From CAVSRC01 sp963785065 (GTDB taxonomy: Bacteria; Pseudomonadota; Alphaproteobacteria; Rhizobiales; Kaistiaceae): a stretch of 64,000 bases of DNA. The translations under genes were made by a program, and so were the position numbers. Numbering within the stretch: the stretch's first letter is position 1; each line of letters opens with the position of its first letter. The notes under the pieces were generated by a model that was given only the letters and a program-made list of their open reading frames with translations, searched no databases and was not told the DNA's origin. The DNA is taken from NCBI GenBank assembly GCA_963785065.1, contig CAWATX010000003.1, positions 186,001-250,000 on the forward strand. The letters are read 5' to 3'. Shown piece by piece: positions 48,836-58,144 of this stretch.

Positions 48836-50845
48836 TCACGCGCCGTTCTCCAGCCAGAGCACCTGCTCGGGCGTCAGTTCGAGATCAAGCGCCTGGAGCG
48901 AGTCCTCCAGCTCCCACATGGCCAGCGGACCAATCAGCGGGACGACGGGAAGGTCCACCGCGAGGACGTAGGCGAGCGCCACCTGGTTGGCGTTCATCCC
49001 CCGCTTCGCGCCCAATTCCGCGGCACGGTCGCGGCGCGCGAAATTGGTCTCGTTGTACCAGCAGCGGACCATATCGGCATTGTCGGTCAGGTCGCGACCG
49101 GCCCGGTTGGTGAAGAAGCCCTGCGCCTGGCTCGACCATGCGAAATTCGGGATGGCGCGCTCCTTCAGCCAGGCACGCCAGCTATCGTCGGACGCGGCAT
49201 AGCAGCCAGCCCATGGCGCCTCGATCATCTCGGCGAGCGAGAAATTATTGGAGAGCACCGACGGGGCAGTCTTGCCGGTCTTCCCGGCATAGGCGATCGC
49301 CCCGTCCATGCGTTCACGCGACCAGTTGGAGCCACCCCAGGCGCGGATGCGGCCGGCGCGGACCTCAGCGTCGATTGCGTCGACGAACTCGCCGACCGGA
49401 ATGTCGAGATTGTCCCGGTGCATGAAATAGACGTCGAGATAGTCGGTATTCAGTCGCTCGAGCGACTGGGCGAGCTGGCGGCCGACGACATCCGGATAGG
49501 TCAGCGGCGAGTGCACGCCCTTTCCGATGATCGACATCGCCTCGCGCACGCCACGCGCCTTCAACCATTGACCGAGGAGCGTCTCGGCCCGCCCCTGCCC
49601 ATAACCCCAGGCCGTATCGAAGAGATTGCCGCCGCGCTCGTAGAACGCATCGAGAAGGATCGCAGCCTGCGTGTAGGTGCGCATGAATGCGGTGCCCAGC
49701 GCGACCGCCGAGATTTCCTTGGCCAGAGCCGGCAGCCGCCGCCGGCGCATCGGCCGCGCCGGCGCCGCCAACGGACGGCCATCGATCTTGTTGACCCGGC
49801 GCTCTGCCCGCTCGAAGTCGTATTGCAGCCCGATCTCGGCGCGCCATGCATCGAGAACGCGCATGTTGCCAAGCGTGCTCGCCCAGCTCATGCCCGGCGG
49901 GTCGAAGGCCTGGCGGCCGGCGCGGATGGCGCTGGCAACGGCGTCGATCTCGAAGGTGTAGAGCCAGCGCTGCTCGGTGACCGTAACCGTCTCTTCCGCG
50001 CCGTCAGGCCGGTGGATGACGATCTCTGCCGAGCCGCCCTCGCGGCCGGTGCAGAACCACGGCGACTTGGCCTCCAGCCAACCGGTCGATCCGAACACCC
50101 TGACGCCGTTGTCCTGGACGACCATGAGGCTGCCCGACACCTCGGCAACGATGTCATTCGGGAATTGCAGGACGGCCGAGGCCCATTCGTCGACGCCGGT
50201 AGCGCCAAGGTGGCCGGCGCCCGACACCTTCGTCGGTTCGAGGAAGGGCTCTCCGGCCGCAGCTCCCGCGATCGTTCGCGCCATGGCCACCGGATAGCAG
50301 GCAATATCGAGGATGGCACCGCCGGCGGTGTCGTTGGCCAGCAGCCTGTGTCCCGGATCGGGATTGCCCATGCGGAAGCCGAAAGCGGCCTTCACCAGCA
50401 TGACGTCGCCGATCGCACCCGAACGGACCAGTTCGATGAGCCGGGCGGTATGGGGATGCAGCAGGTTCATGAAGGCTTCGCCGAGGAAGACACCGGCCTT
50501 GCGGGCGGCGTGGATCATCGCCTCGGCCTCGGAGGCCGACACCGCCATCGGCTTTTCGACCAAAACGTGCTTGCCTGCTTCCACGGCTTTGATTACCCAC
50601 TCCGCATGAAAGGGATGCGGTGTGGCGACATAGATCGCCTCGACCTCGGGATCGTCGATCAGGGCCTGGTATCCGCCAAGAATTCGGGCGCCCGGAAAGG
50701 CTTCGGCGAGGCCCGGCTTGTTCGGGTTGCGGGTGCCGATGGCGACCAGCCGGCCGGTTGGGGTCTTCTTGAGGTTTGCGGCAAAACGCTGAGCGATGGT
50801 TCCGGGGCCGATAATGCCCCAGCGAATGGCTGTCGGATCGGTCAT
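48836..50845 (-). CDS. Gfo/Idh/MocA oxidoreductase fused to aldo/keto reductase
   Basis: A 669-residue protein with two enzyme domains in one frame. Residues 1-340 are a Gfo/Idh/MocA dehydrogenase: IRWGIIGPGTIAQRFA, then EAGKHVLVEKPMAVSASEAEAM with the EKP motif. A basic linker (about 355-375, PMRRRRLP) leads to an aldo/keto reductase from 380 to 669: NLFDTAWGYGQG (catalytic Asp and Tyr), IIGKG (Lys) and DVYFMHRDN (His). Both halves look catalytically complete. The ATG at 50843-50845 is the first before the Rossmann motif. Two-step oxidation-reduction of one sugar is a reasonable inference. Confidence 0.9.
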   Translation of the reverse strand: MTDPTAIRWGIIGPGTIAQRFAANLKKTPTGRLVAIGTRNPNKPGLAEAFPGARILGGYQALIDDPEVEAIYVATPHPFHAEWVIKAVEAGKHVLVEKPMAVSASEAEAMIHAARKAGVFLGEAFMNLLHPHTARLIELVRSGAIGDVMLVKAAFGFRMGNPDPGHRLLANDTAGGAILDIACYPVAMARTIAGAAAGEPFLEPTKVSGAGHLGATGVDEWASAVLQFPNDIVAEVSGSLMVVQDNGVRVFGSTGWLEAKSPWFCTGREGGSAEIVIHRPDGAEETVTVTEQRWLYTFEIDAVASAIRAGRQAFDPPGMSWASTLGNMRVLDAWRAEIGLQYDFERAERRVNKIDGRPLAAPARPMRRRRLPALAKEISAVALGTAFMRTYTQAAILLDAFYERGGNLFDTAWGYGQGRAETLLGQWLKARGVREAMSIIGKGVHSPLTYPDVVGRQLAQSLERLNTDYLDVYFMHRDNLDIPVGEFVDAIDAEVRAGRIRAWGGSNWSRERMDGAIAYAGKTGKTAPSVLSNNFSLAEMIEAPWAGCYAASDDSWRAWLKERAIPNFAWSSQAQGFFTNRAGRDLTDNADMVRCWYNETNFARRDRAAELGAKRGMNANQVALAYVLAVDLPVVPLIGPLAMWELEDSLQALDLELTPEQVLWLENGA

Positions 50846-51037
50846 GAGGCTCTTCAGGATTATGGGGAAAAAGGACGCGTCACGTACTATGTTAATGGTC
50901 GGCCCCGCCTGCGACCATATGTGACCCTTGGATTCCGGGCAAAACATTTGGTCCGGGGTAGCTGTAGCAATTACCGCAATGTGGGTGTCATAATTGGTTG
51001 ATTCCGGCGTCACACTCGATTGGCACTGTCCGCCGCA

Positions 51038-52282
51038 ATGATTCTCCTGTCGCTGATTTTCGCTGCCGTGGGAGTTGCCGCACTGGTGCATTTCGGCGGC
51101 ATCGCAATGTTGTTCTGGCGCACCCGCCCCCCCTCGGCACGGTCGGCGCGGCAGCACGGACGCCCGACGATCACCATCCTTCGGCCGGCCTGTGGCATCG
51201 AGAACCACATCGAGGAGACGCTGGCTTCCGGCTTCGCCCTCGACTACCCGGACTATGAGATCGTCTTCTGCGTCGCCGAGGCGCGCGATCCGGTGATCCC
51301 GCTGATCCGCCGTCTGATGGAGGATCACCCGCAAGTGCCGACGCGCCTGCTCCTCGGGGACGACCGCATCAGCATCAATCCGAAACTCAACAACATGGTC
51401 AAGGGCTGGCACGCCGCCGCCAACGACTGGATCGTGATGACCGACTCCAACGTGCTCATGCCGCCCGACTATCTCGACCGGGTGGTTGAGCGCTGGCAGT
51501 CGGACACGGGGCTGGTCTGCTCGCCGCCGGTCGGCACGCGGCCCGATGGGCTCGGCGCCGACCTCGAATGCGCCTTCCTCAACACCTATCAGGCGCGCTG
51601 GCAGCTGATCGCCGATTCGCTCGGCACCGCCTTCGCCCAGGGCAAGACCATGTTCTGGCGACGCGACTATCTGGCGGACGCCGGCGGTATCGAGGCGCTT
51701 GCCGCCGAGCCCGCCGAGGACGCCGCTTCGACCAAGCTGATCCGCGCCGCCGGCCGCAAGGTCCGCCTGGTCATCCGGCCTTTCCCGCAGCCGCTCGGTA
51801 CCCGCGCCGTCGCCGATGTCTGGCGCCGTCAGCTGCGCTGGGCGCGCCTGCGCCGCTCGTCCTTCCCGCTGGTCTATGCCCCAGAAGCCGTCTCCGGCGG
51901 CTTCTTCCCGCTTACCGGCGCGGCGGTGCTGACCGCCCTTGGCGCTTTGCCCATCGCTGCCTTTGTTGGCCTGGTCGTTGCGTGGTATGGCGCCGAACTG
52001 TTGCTGGCACGGCGCTACGACTGGCCTGTGTCGCCGCGAATCCTCGGCCTGATGATCGTGCGCGACCTGCTGCTCTTCCCGCTGTGGATCATGGGGTGGA
52101 CCGGGAACACATTTGTCTGGCGTGGCAACGCCATGGACATCAAGAACGAGGGGACGCCGCTGCGACGGCTTGTCGAGCGTTGGACGGCCTCGCGCGTGGT
52201 ACGGTCGGCCGTGGCGCTTGCAACCGGCAGGCGGCCTGTGGCCAACATGGAGCGGGGCAATGGCGCGCCGCCCGGCGGTTAG
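51038..52282 (+). CDS. Ceramide glucosyltransferase-like glycosyltransferase (GT21)
   Basis: A 414-residue membrane glycosyltransferase of the GT2/GT21 type. An N-terminal membrane helix (about 2-28) precedes the catalytic domain: ITILRPACGIENHIEETL, the acidic motif VMTDSNVLMPP, and RRQLRWARLRRSSFP as the (Q/R)xxRW motif. Three C-terminal helices follow. Acceptor is a lipid, ceramide or diacylglycerol; donor is likely UDP-sugar. The phosphoesterase gene begins 14 bases after the stop, a pairing seen in rhizobia. Confidence 0.9.
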   Translation: MILLSLIFAAVGVAALVHFGGIAMLFWRTRPPSARSARQHGRPTITILRPACGIENHIEETLASGFALDYPDYEIVFCVAEARDPVIPLIRRLMEDHPQVPTRLLLGDDRISINPKLNNMVKGWHAAANDWIVMTDSNVLMPPDYLDRVVERWQSDTGLVCSPPVGTRPDGLGADLECAFLNTYQARWQLIADSLGTAFAQGKTMFWRRDYLADAGGIEALAAEPAEDAASTKLIRAAGRKVRLVIRPFPQPLGTRAVADVWRRQLRWARLRRSSFPLVYAPEAVSGGFFPLTGAAVLTALGALPIAAFVGLVVAWYGAELLLARRYDWPVSPRILGLMIVRDLLLFPLWIMGWTGNTFVWRGNAMDIKNEGTPLRRLVERWTASRVVRSAVALATGRRPVANMERGNGAPPGG

Positions 52283-52295
52283 TGGAGAGACTTGA

Positions 52296-53132
52296 ATGAC
52301 TGCGAATGCGGCGCCAGAACGCTACCGGACGCTTTTCCTGTCGGATTTCCATCTCGGCACGCGCGGGTGCCAGGTGCGTCCGCTGCTGAACTTTCTGCAG
52401 AGCAATGATGCCGAGACGATCTATCTGGTCGGCGATATCATCGACGGCTGGCGCCTGCAGGCGCGCTGGTACTGGCCCGACTCGCACAATGACGTGCTGC
52501 GCTGCCTGATGAACAAGGCGCGCCGCGGCACGCGCCTGGTCTACGTTCCCGGCAATCACGACGAATTCGCCCGCGCCTATTGCGGCGGCGACGCCGAGGG
52601 CGATCTCGAATTCGCCGACGAGATCATCCACGAGGCGGCCGACGGCAAGCGCTACCTTATCCTCCACGGCGACGTCTTCGATCCGGTGCAGAGCAAGGCG
52701 CGCTGGCTCGCCTTCCTCGGCGACAACGCCTATGTCGCCGCGCTCGGCATCAACATCGTGCTCAACCGCATCGGCCGCGCCCTCGGCCTGCCCTACTGGT
52801 CGTTCTCCAACTGGGCCAAGATGCGCGTGAAGAGCGCCGTCAATTTCATCGGCCACTACGAGCAGGCGGTCGCCAATGCCGCCCGCGAGCACGACGTCGA
52901 TGGCGTCGTCTGCGGCCATATCCACCGTGCCGCCCTGCACGAGGACTTCGGCATCGTCTACGTCAACTGCGGCGACTGGGTGGAGAGCTGCACGGCGATC
53001 GGCGAACATTTTGACGGGCGCCTGGAGCTTCTGAGCTCGGTCGATGCCAGCGAGCCGGCAGCGCTTGAGCCGTTCTTCGAGGGCGAGGCCGACGACCTCG
53101 GCGAGGACGAAGGCGAAAGCGCCATCGCCTGA
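52296..53132 (+). CDS. UDP-2,3-diacylglucosamine diphosphatase-like metallophosphoesterase
   Basis: A 278-residue calcineurin-like phosphoesterase with all metal motifs: LFLSDFHLGTRG, VGDIIDGWRL, VPGNHDEF, LILHGDVFD and VCGHIHRA. The order and spacing match the LpxH-type enzymes that cut UDP-diacylglucosamine for lipid A, but this 270-280-residue class may act on another UDP lipid. It has a C-terminal acidic tail (DDLGEDEGES). Together with the glycosyltransferase upstream it probably forms a lipid-modifying pair. Confidence 0.85.
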   Translation: MTANAAPERYRTLFLSDFHLGTRGCQVRPLLNFLQSNDAETIYLVGDIIDGWRLQARWYWPDSHNDVLRCLMNKARRGTRLVYVPGNHDEFARAYCGGDAEGDLEFADEIIHEAADGKRYLILHGDVFDPVQSKARWLAFLGDNAYVAALGINIVLNRIGRALGLPYWSFSNWAKMRVKSAVNFIGHYEQAVANAAREHDVDGVVCGHIHRAALHEDFGIVYVNCGDWVESCTAIGEHFDGRLELLSSVDASEPAALEPFFEGEADDLGEDEGESAIA

Positions 53133-53144
53133 ATTTCCCCCAAT

Positions 53145-53171
53145 ACGCCACGTGGGGTTGGCGTTTTTCTT
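53145..53171 (+). terminator. Rho-independent terminator after the phosphoesterase gene
   Basis: Arms ACGCCA (53145-53150) and TGGCGT (53159-53164) with an 8-base loop, followed by TTTTCTT. It separates the lipid-modifying pair from the Anbu cluster. Confidence 0.7.
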
Positions 53172-53223
53172 GCAACACGGTCTAGGATAGGCCCTCTATG
53201 GGGATGTCCTTGACCGAGTTCGC

Positions 53224-54657
53224 ATGACGGAACGCCCGATGGCGGTACCCTTTAACGAGATGTTCGTTGGCGATGGCGCGTGCCGCCGCGGATATGCGTT
53301 TCTCCAGCAGTGGCTCGAATCGACGCCGCCTGACGTGCTTGCCCACCGCCGCGCCGAGGCCGAGCTTCTTTTCCGGCGCATCGGCATCACCTTCTCGGTC
53401 TACGGCGAGGCCGAGGCGGAAGAGCGCATCATCCCCTTCGACATCATCCCGCGAATCCTTACCAAGCCGGAATGGGAGCGCCTGTCCCGCGGCCTTGAAC
53501 AGCGGGTTCACGCGCTCAATCTGTTCCTTGCCGACGTCTATGGCGACGGCGAGATCCTGAAAGCCGGCGTGGTCCCGCCCGAGCTCGTCTACTGCAATCC
53601 TTATTTCCGCCCCGAGATGGCGGGTCTGAAATTGCCCCACGGCATCTATGTGCAGATCGCCGGCATCGATGTGGTGCGCGTCGACGAAAATGACTTCTAT
53701 GTCCTGGAGGACAACGCCCGCACGCCGTCCGGCGTCTCCTACATGCTGGAGAACCGCGAAGTGATGATGCGGCTCTTTCCCGATCTCTTTGCCTTCAACC
53801 GCATCGCCCCGGTCGAGAACTACCCGGAGGAGCTGCTCGCGACGCTGAAATCCGTGGCGCCCGCCTCCGCCCCGGAGGAGCCGACGGTCGCCCTGCTGAC
53901 GCCGGGAGCGTTCAACAGCGCCTATTACGAGCACTCCTTCCTCGCCGACAAGCTCGGCATCGAGCTGGTCGAGGGCCGCGATCTCCTGGTGCGAGACAAC
54001 ATGGTCTACATGCGCACCACCGAGGGGCCGAAGCGCGTCGACGTGATCTATCGCCGCCTTGACGACGATTTCCTCGACCCCCTCACCTTCCGGCCGGATT
54101 CGGCGCTCGGCGTCCCCGGGCTGATGAACGTCTATCGTGCCGGCAACATCACGCTCGCCAATGCGGTCGGCACCGGCGTTGCCGACGACAAGGCGGTCTA
54201 TTCCTACATGCCCGAGATCGTCCGCTTCTATCTCGGCGAGGAGCAGATCCTGAAGAACGTGCCGACCTGGCGCTGCCGCGAGCCGGACGCGCTCGCTTAT
54301 GTACTCGACCACCTGCCCGAGATGGTGGTCAAGGAGGTCGCCGGTTCCGGCGGCTACGGCATGCTGGTCGGCCCGGCCGCCGACAAGGCGACGATCGAGC
54401 TCTTCGCCGCCAAGCTCAGGGCCGACCCGGACAACTTCATCGCCCAGCCGACGCTGGCGCTGTCGACATCGCCGACCTTCGTGCAGTCGGGCGTCGCCCC
54501 GCGCCACGTCGATCTGCGCCCCTTCGTCCTGTCGGGTGCCGACCGCATCCGCATCGTGCCGGGTGGGCTCACCCGCGTTGCCCTCAAGCAGGGTTCGCTG
54601 GTGGTCAATTCCAGCCAGGGCGGCGGCACCAAGGACACCTGGGTGCTCGACGCATGA
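53224..54657 (+). CDS. Circularly permuted type 2 ATP-grasp protein
   Basis: A 477-residue protein of the circularly permuted ATP-grasp class, predicted to join amino acids or peptides by amide bonds. Diagnostic segments are RGITFSVYGEAEAEE-like text near residue 55, LPHGIYVQIAGIDVVRVDENDFYVLEDNARTPSGVSYM, and VVKEVAGSGGYGMLVGP near 365. It is the first gene of a four-part Anbu cluster; the next gene overlaps its stop (ATGA). The alpha-E and transglutaminase partners are the usual companions. Confidence 0.93.
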   Translation: MTERPMAVPFNEMFVGDGACRRGYAFLQQWLESTPPDVLAHRRAEAELLFRRIGITFSVYGEAEAEERIIPFDIIPRILTKPEWERLSRGLEQRVHALNLFLADVYGDGEILKAGVVPPELVYCNPYFRPEMAGLKLPHGIYVQIAGIDVVRVDENDFYVLEDNARTPSGVSYMLENREVMMRLFPDLFAFNRIAPVENYPEELLATLKSVAPASAPEEPTVALLTPGAFNSAYYEHSFLADKLGIELVEGRDLLVRDNMVYMRTTEGPKRVDVIYRRLDDDFLDPLTFRPDSALGVPGLMNVYRAGNITLANAVGTGVADDKAVYSYMPEIVRFYLGEEQILKNVPTWRCREPDALAYVLDHLPEMVVKEVAGSGGYGMLVGPAADKATIELFAAKLRADPDNFIAQPTLALSTSPTFVQSGVAPRHVDLRPFVLSGADRIRIVPGGLTRVALKQGSLVVNSSQGGGTKDTWVLDA

Positions 54658-55601
54658 TGCTGAGCCGCGCCGCCGACAGCCTCTTCTGGCTGGCACGCTA
54701 CGTCGAACGAGCTGACGACACCGCGCGCATCATCGACGCCACCAGCCGGCTCGCCGCTACGCCGATCACCTATGTCGGCGAGGCCAACGAATGGGAATCG
54801 GCGTTGGCCGCGGCCGGCGCGCTTCACGCCTACAAGGCCAATCACGAGACGGTCGACCGCGACACGGTCATCAATTTCCTCGCCTTCTCCACCGAAAATC
54901 CGTCGAGCATCAAGAACTGCATCGCGGTCGCCCGCCACAACGCCCGCGCCGAACGCACCGCGCTCACCATGGAGATGTGGGAGGCCATCAACAGCGCCTG
55001 GCTGGATCTCAAGCGCTTCGACGGCACCCGCATGGACCGCGATACGCTGAACGAGTTCCTGAACAGCGTGAAGGAGGCGTGCCTGCGCTTCGACGGCGCC
55101 GCCTATCGCGCCATGCTGAGGAACGACGCCTATTTCTTCCTGCGCCTCGGCGTCTATCTCGAGCGCGCCGATTCCACCGCCCGCATCCTCGACGTGAAGT
55201 ACCATCTGCTGCTGCCGGAAGGGGCGCGGGTCGGCGGCGGGCTCGACTATTTCCAGTGGGCCTCGATCCTGCGCTCGGTCTCCTCGCTGACCGCCTACCG
55301 CTGGGTCTATCACGAGAGCCTCAAGCCCTGGCTGATCGCCGACCTGCTGGTGCTCAACCAGCAGATGCCGCGTTCGCTGGCGAGTTGCTACGTCAACATC
55401 ACCACCTTTCTCGATGAATTGTCGCTCGCCTACGGCCGCCAGGGGCCGGCCCAGCGCACCGCGCGCTCGATCCGTACCCGCCTGCAGAACGCCGAGATCA
55501 GCGAGATCTTCCAGCGCCCCGGCCTGCACGAGTTCCTGACCGCCTTCATCGCCGACAATGGCCGCCTCGGCGCCGCCATCACCGAGCAATACCTGACCTG
55601 A
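54654..55601 (+). CDS. Alpha-E domain-containing protein
   Basis: A 315-residue all-helical protein of the alpha-E family, a predicted partner of circularly permuted ATP-grasp enzymes. Its opening MLSRAADSLFWLARYVERADDTARIIDA is the family hallmark, and the motif recurs in FFLRLGVYLERADSTARILD. Function is not experimentally established. It overlaps the ATP-grasp gene by four bases, and the transglutaminase gene follows 15 bases downstream. Confidence 0.93.
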   Translation: MMLSRAADSLFWLARYVERADDTARIIDATSRLAATPITYVGEANEWESALAAAGALHAYKANHETVDRDTVINFLAFSTENPSSIKNCIAVARHNARAERTALTMEMWEAINSAWLDLKRFDGTRMDRDTLNEFLNSVKEACLRFDGAAYRAMLRNDAYFFLRLGVYLERADSTARILDVKYHLLLPEGARVGGGLDYFQWASILRSVSSLTAYRWVYHESLKPWLIADLLVLNQQMPRSLASCYVNITTFLDELSLAYGRQGPAQRTARSIRTRLQNAEISEIFQRPGLHEFLTAFIADNGRLGAAITEQYLT

Positions 55602-55616
55602 CGAGGCTCCAGAGCC

Positions 55617-56444
55617 ATGCGCCTCAACATCCGCCATGAGACGGTCTACCGCTACGCCACGCCGGCCAGCCATGCGATCGAGGTGCTGCGCCTGACGCCG
55701 CGCGGCCACAACGGGCAATATATCGCCGCCTGGCGCATCGACGTGGACTGCGACTGCCACCTGGATCGGACCGCTGACGCTTTCGGCAACCTGATGCACG
55801 AGTTCTCGCTCGACGGACCGATTGAGGAGCTGACCATCGTCGCCGAAGGCAGCATCGAGACGGTCGACACCAGCGGCGTGCTCTCCGGCCAGGTCGAGCG
55901 CTTTCCACCCGTGCTCTATCTGCGCGACACCGCCCTGACCGCCTCCGACGCCCTGATCCGCGATTTCGCCAACGAGGTGGCGGCCGTGGCCGGCGCCAGC
56001 CGGCTCGACCTGATGCACACCCTCATGGAGTCGATGGGCGAGCGCATGACCTTCGAGACCGAGGCCACCCATACCGGCACCAGCGCCATCGAAGCCTTCG
56101 CGCTCGGCCACGGCGTGTGCCAGGATTTCGCCCACGTCTTCATCGCCGCCTGCCGCCATCTCGGCGTGCCCGCCCGCTATGCCAGCGGTTACATGCTGAA
56201 GGCCGACGACCAGAGCAAGCAGGAGGCCGGCCATGCCTGGGCGGAAGTCCACATCGATGATCTCGGCTGGGTCGGCTTCGACCCGGTCAACGGCCAGTGC
56301 CCGACGGACGCCTATGTGCGGCTGGCGATCGGGCTCGACTATCTCGGCGCCGCGCCGATCCGCGGCGTCGTTCTAGGCGGCGGCGGCGAAATGCTTTCGG
56401 TGAACGTCTCCATCCACCCCGACGTGCGCAGCTTCAGCGGCTGA
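55617..56444 (+). CDS. Transglutaminase family protein
   Basis: A 275-residue cytoplasmic protein with an N-terminal beta domain (MRLNIRHETVYRYATPASHAIEVLRL) and a transglutaminase-like peptidase core. The triad is Cys168 (GHGVCQDFAH), His206 (AGHAWAEVHID) and Asp222 (GFDPVNG). In Anbu clusters this enzyme is proposed to remove or transfer the peptide tag made by the ATP-grasp protein. It lacks a signal peptide, so it acts in the cytoplasm. Confidence 0.93.
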   Translation: MRLNIRHETVYRYATPASHAIEVLRLTPRGHNGQYIAAWRIDVDCDCHLDRTADAFGNLMHEFSLDGPIEELTIVAEGSIETVDTSGVLSGQVERFPPVLYLRDTALTASDALIRDFANEVAAVAGASRLDLMHTLMESMGERMTFETEATHTGTSAIEAFALGHGVCQDFAHVFIAACRHLGVPARYASGYMLKADDQSKQEAGHAWAEVHIDDLGWVGFDPVNGQCPTDAYVRLAIGLDYLGAAPIRGVVLGGGGEMLSVNVSIHPDVRSFSG

Positions 56445-56485
56445 TTGGCACTGTCTGCGCTACCCAAGGCTAGAGGCAACGAGGA

Positions 56486-57337
56486 TTGGGATTCCGCTCT
56501 TATTTTCTTTGTGCAACGCCCCGCAGCGGAAGCACGCTTCTTTGCGATCTTCTGACCGACACGGGCATTGCTGGCCGGCCCGCCTCCTATTTTCGCGAGG
56601 AGAACGTGGCGGATTGGGCGCAGCGGCTAGGCGTGCCTCCGACCGAGGCGCCCGATATCGGGCAGGCCTATCTCGATGCCGTCGTCAGGCACGGATCGGG
56701 CGGGACCGGAGTGTTTGGCTGCCGAATAATGTGGGAAAGCCTGGGCGGGCTCCTGAACCGCCTCGCTTCGCTCAACCAAGGTCTTCATGGCGATGCGATG
56801 CGCATCGAAAAAGCCTTCGGTCCGACGCTTTATGTGCATCTGACCCGCGCCGACAAGGTGGCGCAGGCGATTTCGCTTCTCAAGGCGCTTCAGTCGGGTC
56901 TCTGGCACAAGAACGGCGATGGGACGTCGCGCGAAGGGCCGAACAGGCCGCAGCCGACGACCTACGACGCGACGCGCATCGCGCGGCATGTCGATGAGTT
57001 GAGGCGGGACGATGAATGCTGGGCGTCCTGGTTCGGCGAAAACGGGATCGCGCCGGTGACGGTTGATTACGATACGCTGGTTGCAGACCCGCGCCGCCCT
57101 GTCAGCGAAATTCTGTCAGCACTTGGTCTCGACCCGTCACCGGCCGAAAAGGTGAGTCCACGCACAGCGCGATTGGCCGATGGCGACTCCCGCATTTGGG
57201 CCGAGCGCTTCCGTACGAAAGGCAAGTCGGCGCGCGGCTCCATTCGTCCGACTAGACCGGCCGCCGCTATCTCAAACGGCCAAGAATCAAGCGTTTCCGC
57301 CACTTGCGCCCCGGTGACAAAGCCGGGAGATTCGTAG
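56486..57337 (+). CDS. Stf0-type sulfotransferase family protein
   Basis: A 283-residue protein resembling PAPS-dependent sulfotransferases (Stf0 class, trehalose 2-sulfotransferase-like). The PAPS P-loop is CATPRSGST at residues 9-17, with LLTDTGIAGRPASYF following, and HLTRADKVAQAISLLKALQSGLW contains the 3'-phosphate Arg/Ser region. The C-terminal 30 residues look unstructured. It starts with TTG at 56486 in the gap between the transglutaminase and Anbu genes, and its codons look less GC-biased than its neighbours, so I infer insertion. It may also modify the cluster's product. Confidence 0.75.
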   Translation: MGFRSYFLCATPRSGSTLLCDLLTDTGIAGRPASYFREENVADWAQRLGVPPTEAPDIGQAYLDAVVRHGSGGTGVFGCRIMWESLGGLLNRLASLNQGLHGDAMRIEKAFGPTLYVHLTRADKVAQAISLLKALQSGLWHKNGDGTSREGPNRPQPTTYDATRIARHVDELRRDDECWASWFGENGIAPVTVDYDTLVADPRRPVSEILSALGLDPSPAEKVSPRTARLADGDSRIWAERFRTKGKSARGSIRPTRPAAAISNGQESSVSATCAPVTKPGDS

Positions 57338-57376
57338 CATAGTCGGCTGAGCACCCGGGGAACCAAGAGGCCGAAA

Positions 57377-58117
57377 ATGACCTATTGCGTGGGCATCCTT
57401 GTCCGCGAGGGTCTGGTGATGATCGCCGATACCCGCACCAATGCGGGCATCGACAACATCGCCACGTTTCGCAAGCTGCACCTGTTTGAGAAGCCCGGCG
57501 AGGCGGTGATGGCCGTCGCCACCGCCGGCAATCTGGCGGTCAGCCAGTCGGTACTCACCCTCATCACCGAGGGCATGGAGGACCCCGACACCCAGGCGCT
57601 GCAGACCATCACCGACATGCCCAGCATGTTCAAGGCGGCGCAATTCGTCGGCCGCGCCATCCGCGAGGTCCACCGTACCGTCGGCCAGCAACTCGAACAG
57701 GCCGTGCCCGGCTCCTTCGACGTATCGATGCTGCTCGGCGGCCAGGTCAAGGGCGGCCGGCTGCGCCTGTTCATGATCTACGCCGCCGGCAACTTCATCG
57801 AGGCGACGGCGGACACGCCCTATCTGCAGGTCGGCGAGCACAAATACGGCAAGCCCATCCTCGACCGCTCGGTCACCGAGGCGACCAGTCTCGACGAGGC
57901 GCTCAAGCTCGGCCTGATCTCGATGGATTCGACCATCCGCTCCAATCTCGGCGTCGGTCTGCCGATCGACCTCGTGATGATCAGGCGCGATGGGCTGAAG
58001 TCCGAACTCACCTACCGCATCGACGCGGCGGAGCCCTATTTCCACGATCTGCGCGAACGCTGGTCGGAAGCGCTGCGCGCCGCCCACAACGCCATTCCGC
58101 TGCCGCCTTACAAGTAG
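57377..58117 (+). CDS. Anbu-type proteasome-like peptidase
   Basis: A 246-residue protein of the Anbu (ancestral beta-subunit, proteasome-type protease) family. After removal of Met the Thr2 of MTYCVGILVREGLVMIADTR would be the nucleophile. Conserved core segments are MAVATAGNLAVSQSVL and LLGGQVKGGRLRLFMIYAAGNFI. It is expected to form open-ring assemblies. The gene closes the ATP-grasp, alpha-E, transglutaminase series, separated from it by the sulfotransferase gene. Function in vivo not proven. Confidence 0.93.
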   Translation: MTYCVGILVREGLVMIADTRTNAGIDNIATFRKLHLFEKPGEAVMAVATAGNLAVSQSVLTLITEGMEDPDTQALQTITDMPSMFKAAQFVGRAIREVHRTVGQQLEQAVPGSFDVSMLLGGQVKGGRLRLFMIYAAGNFIEATADTPYLQVGEHKYGKPILDRSVTEATSLDEALKLGLISMDSTIRSNLGVGLPIDLVMIRRDGLKSELTYRIDAAEPYFHDLRERWSEALRAAHNAIPLPPYK

Positions 58118-58144
58118 CGCGCCCGAAGCCCACGGGACACACCC

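Noticed and set aside
48557..51001. Long open frame (814 codons) on the + strand
   Set aside because: It lies opposite the Gfo/Idh-AKR fusion gene and has no family features. High GC gives long antisense open frames throughout the window.
54354..56252. Open frame of 632 codons on the - strand
   Set aside because: It is antisense to the ATP-grasp, alpha-E and transglutaminase genes, which have clear domains. The translation is low-complexity Ala/Gly/Asp/Val sequence.
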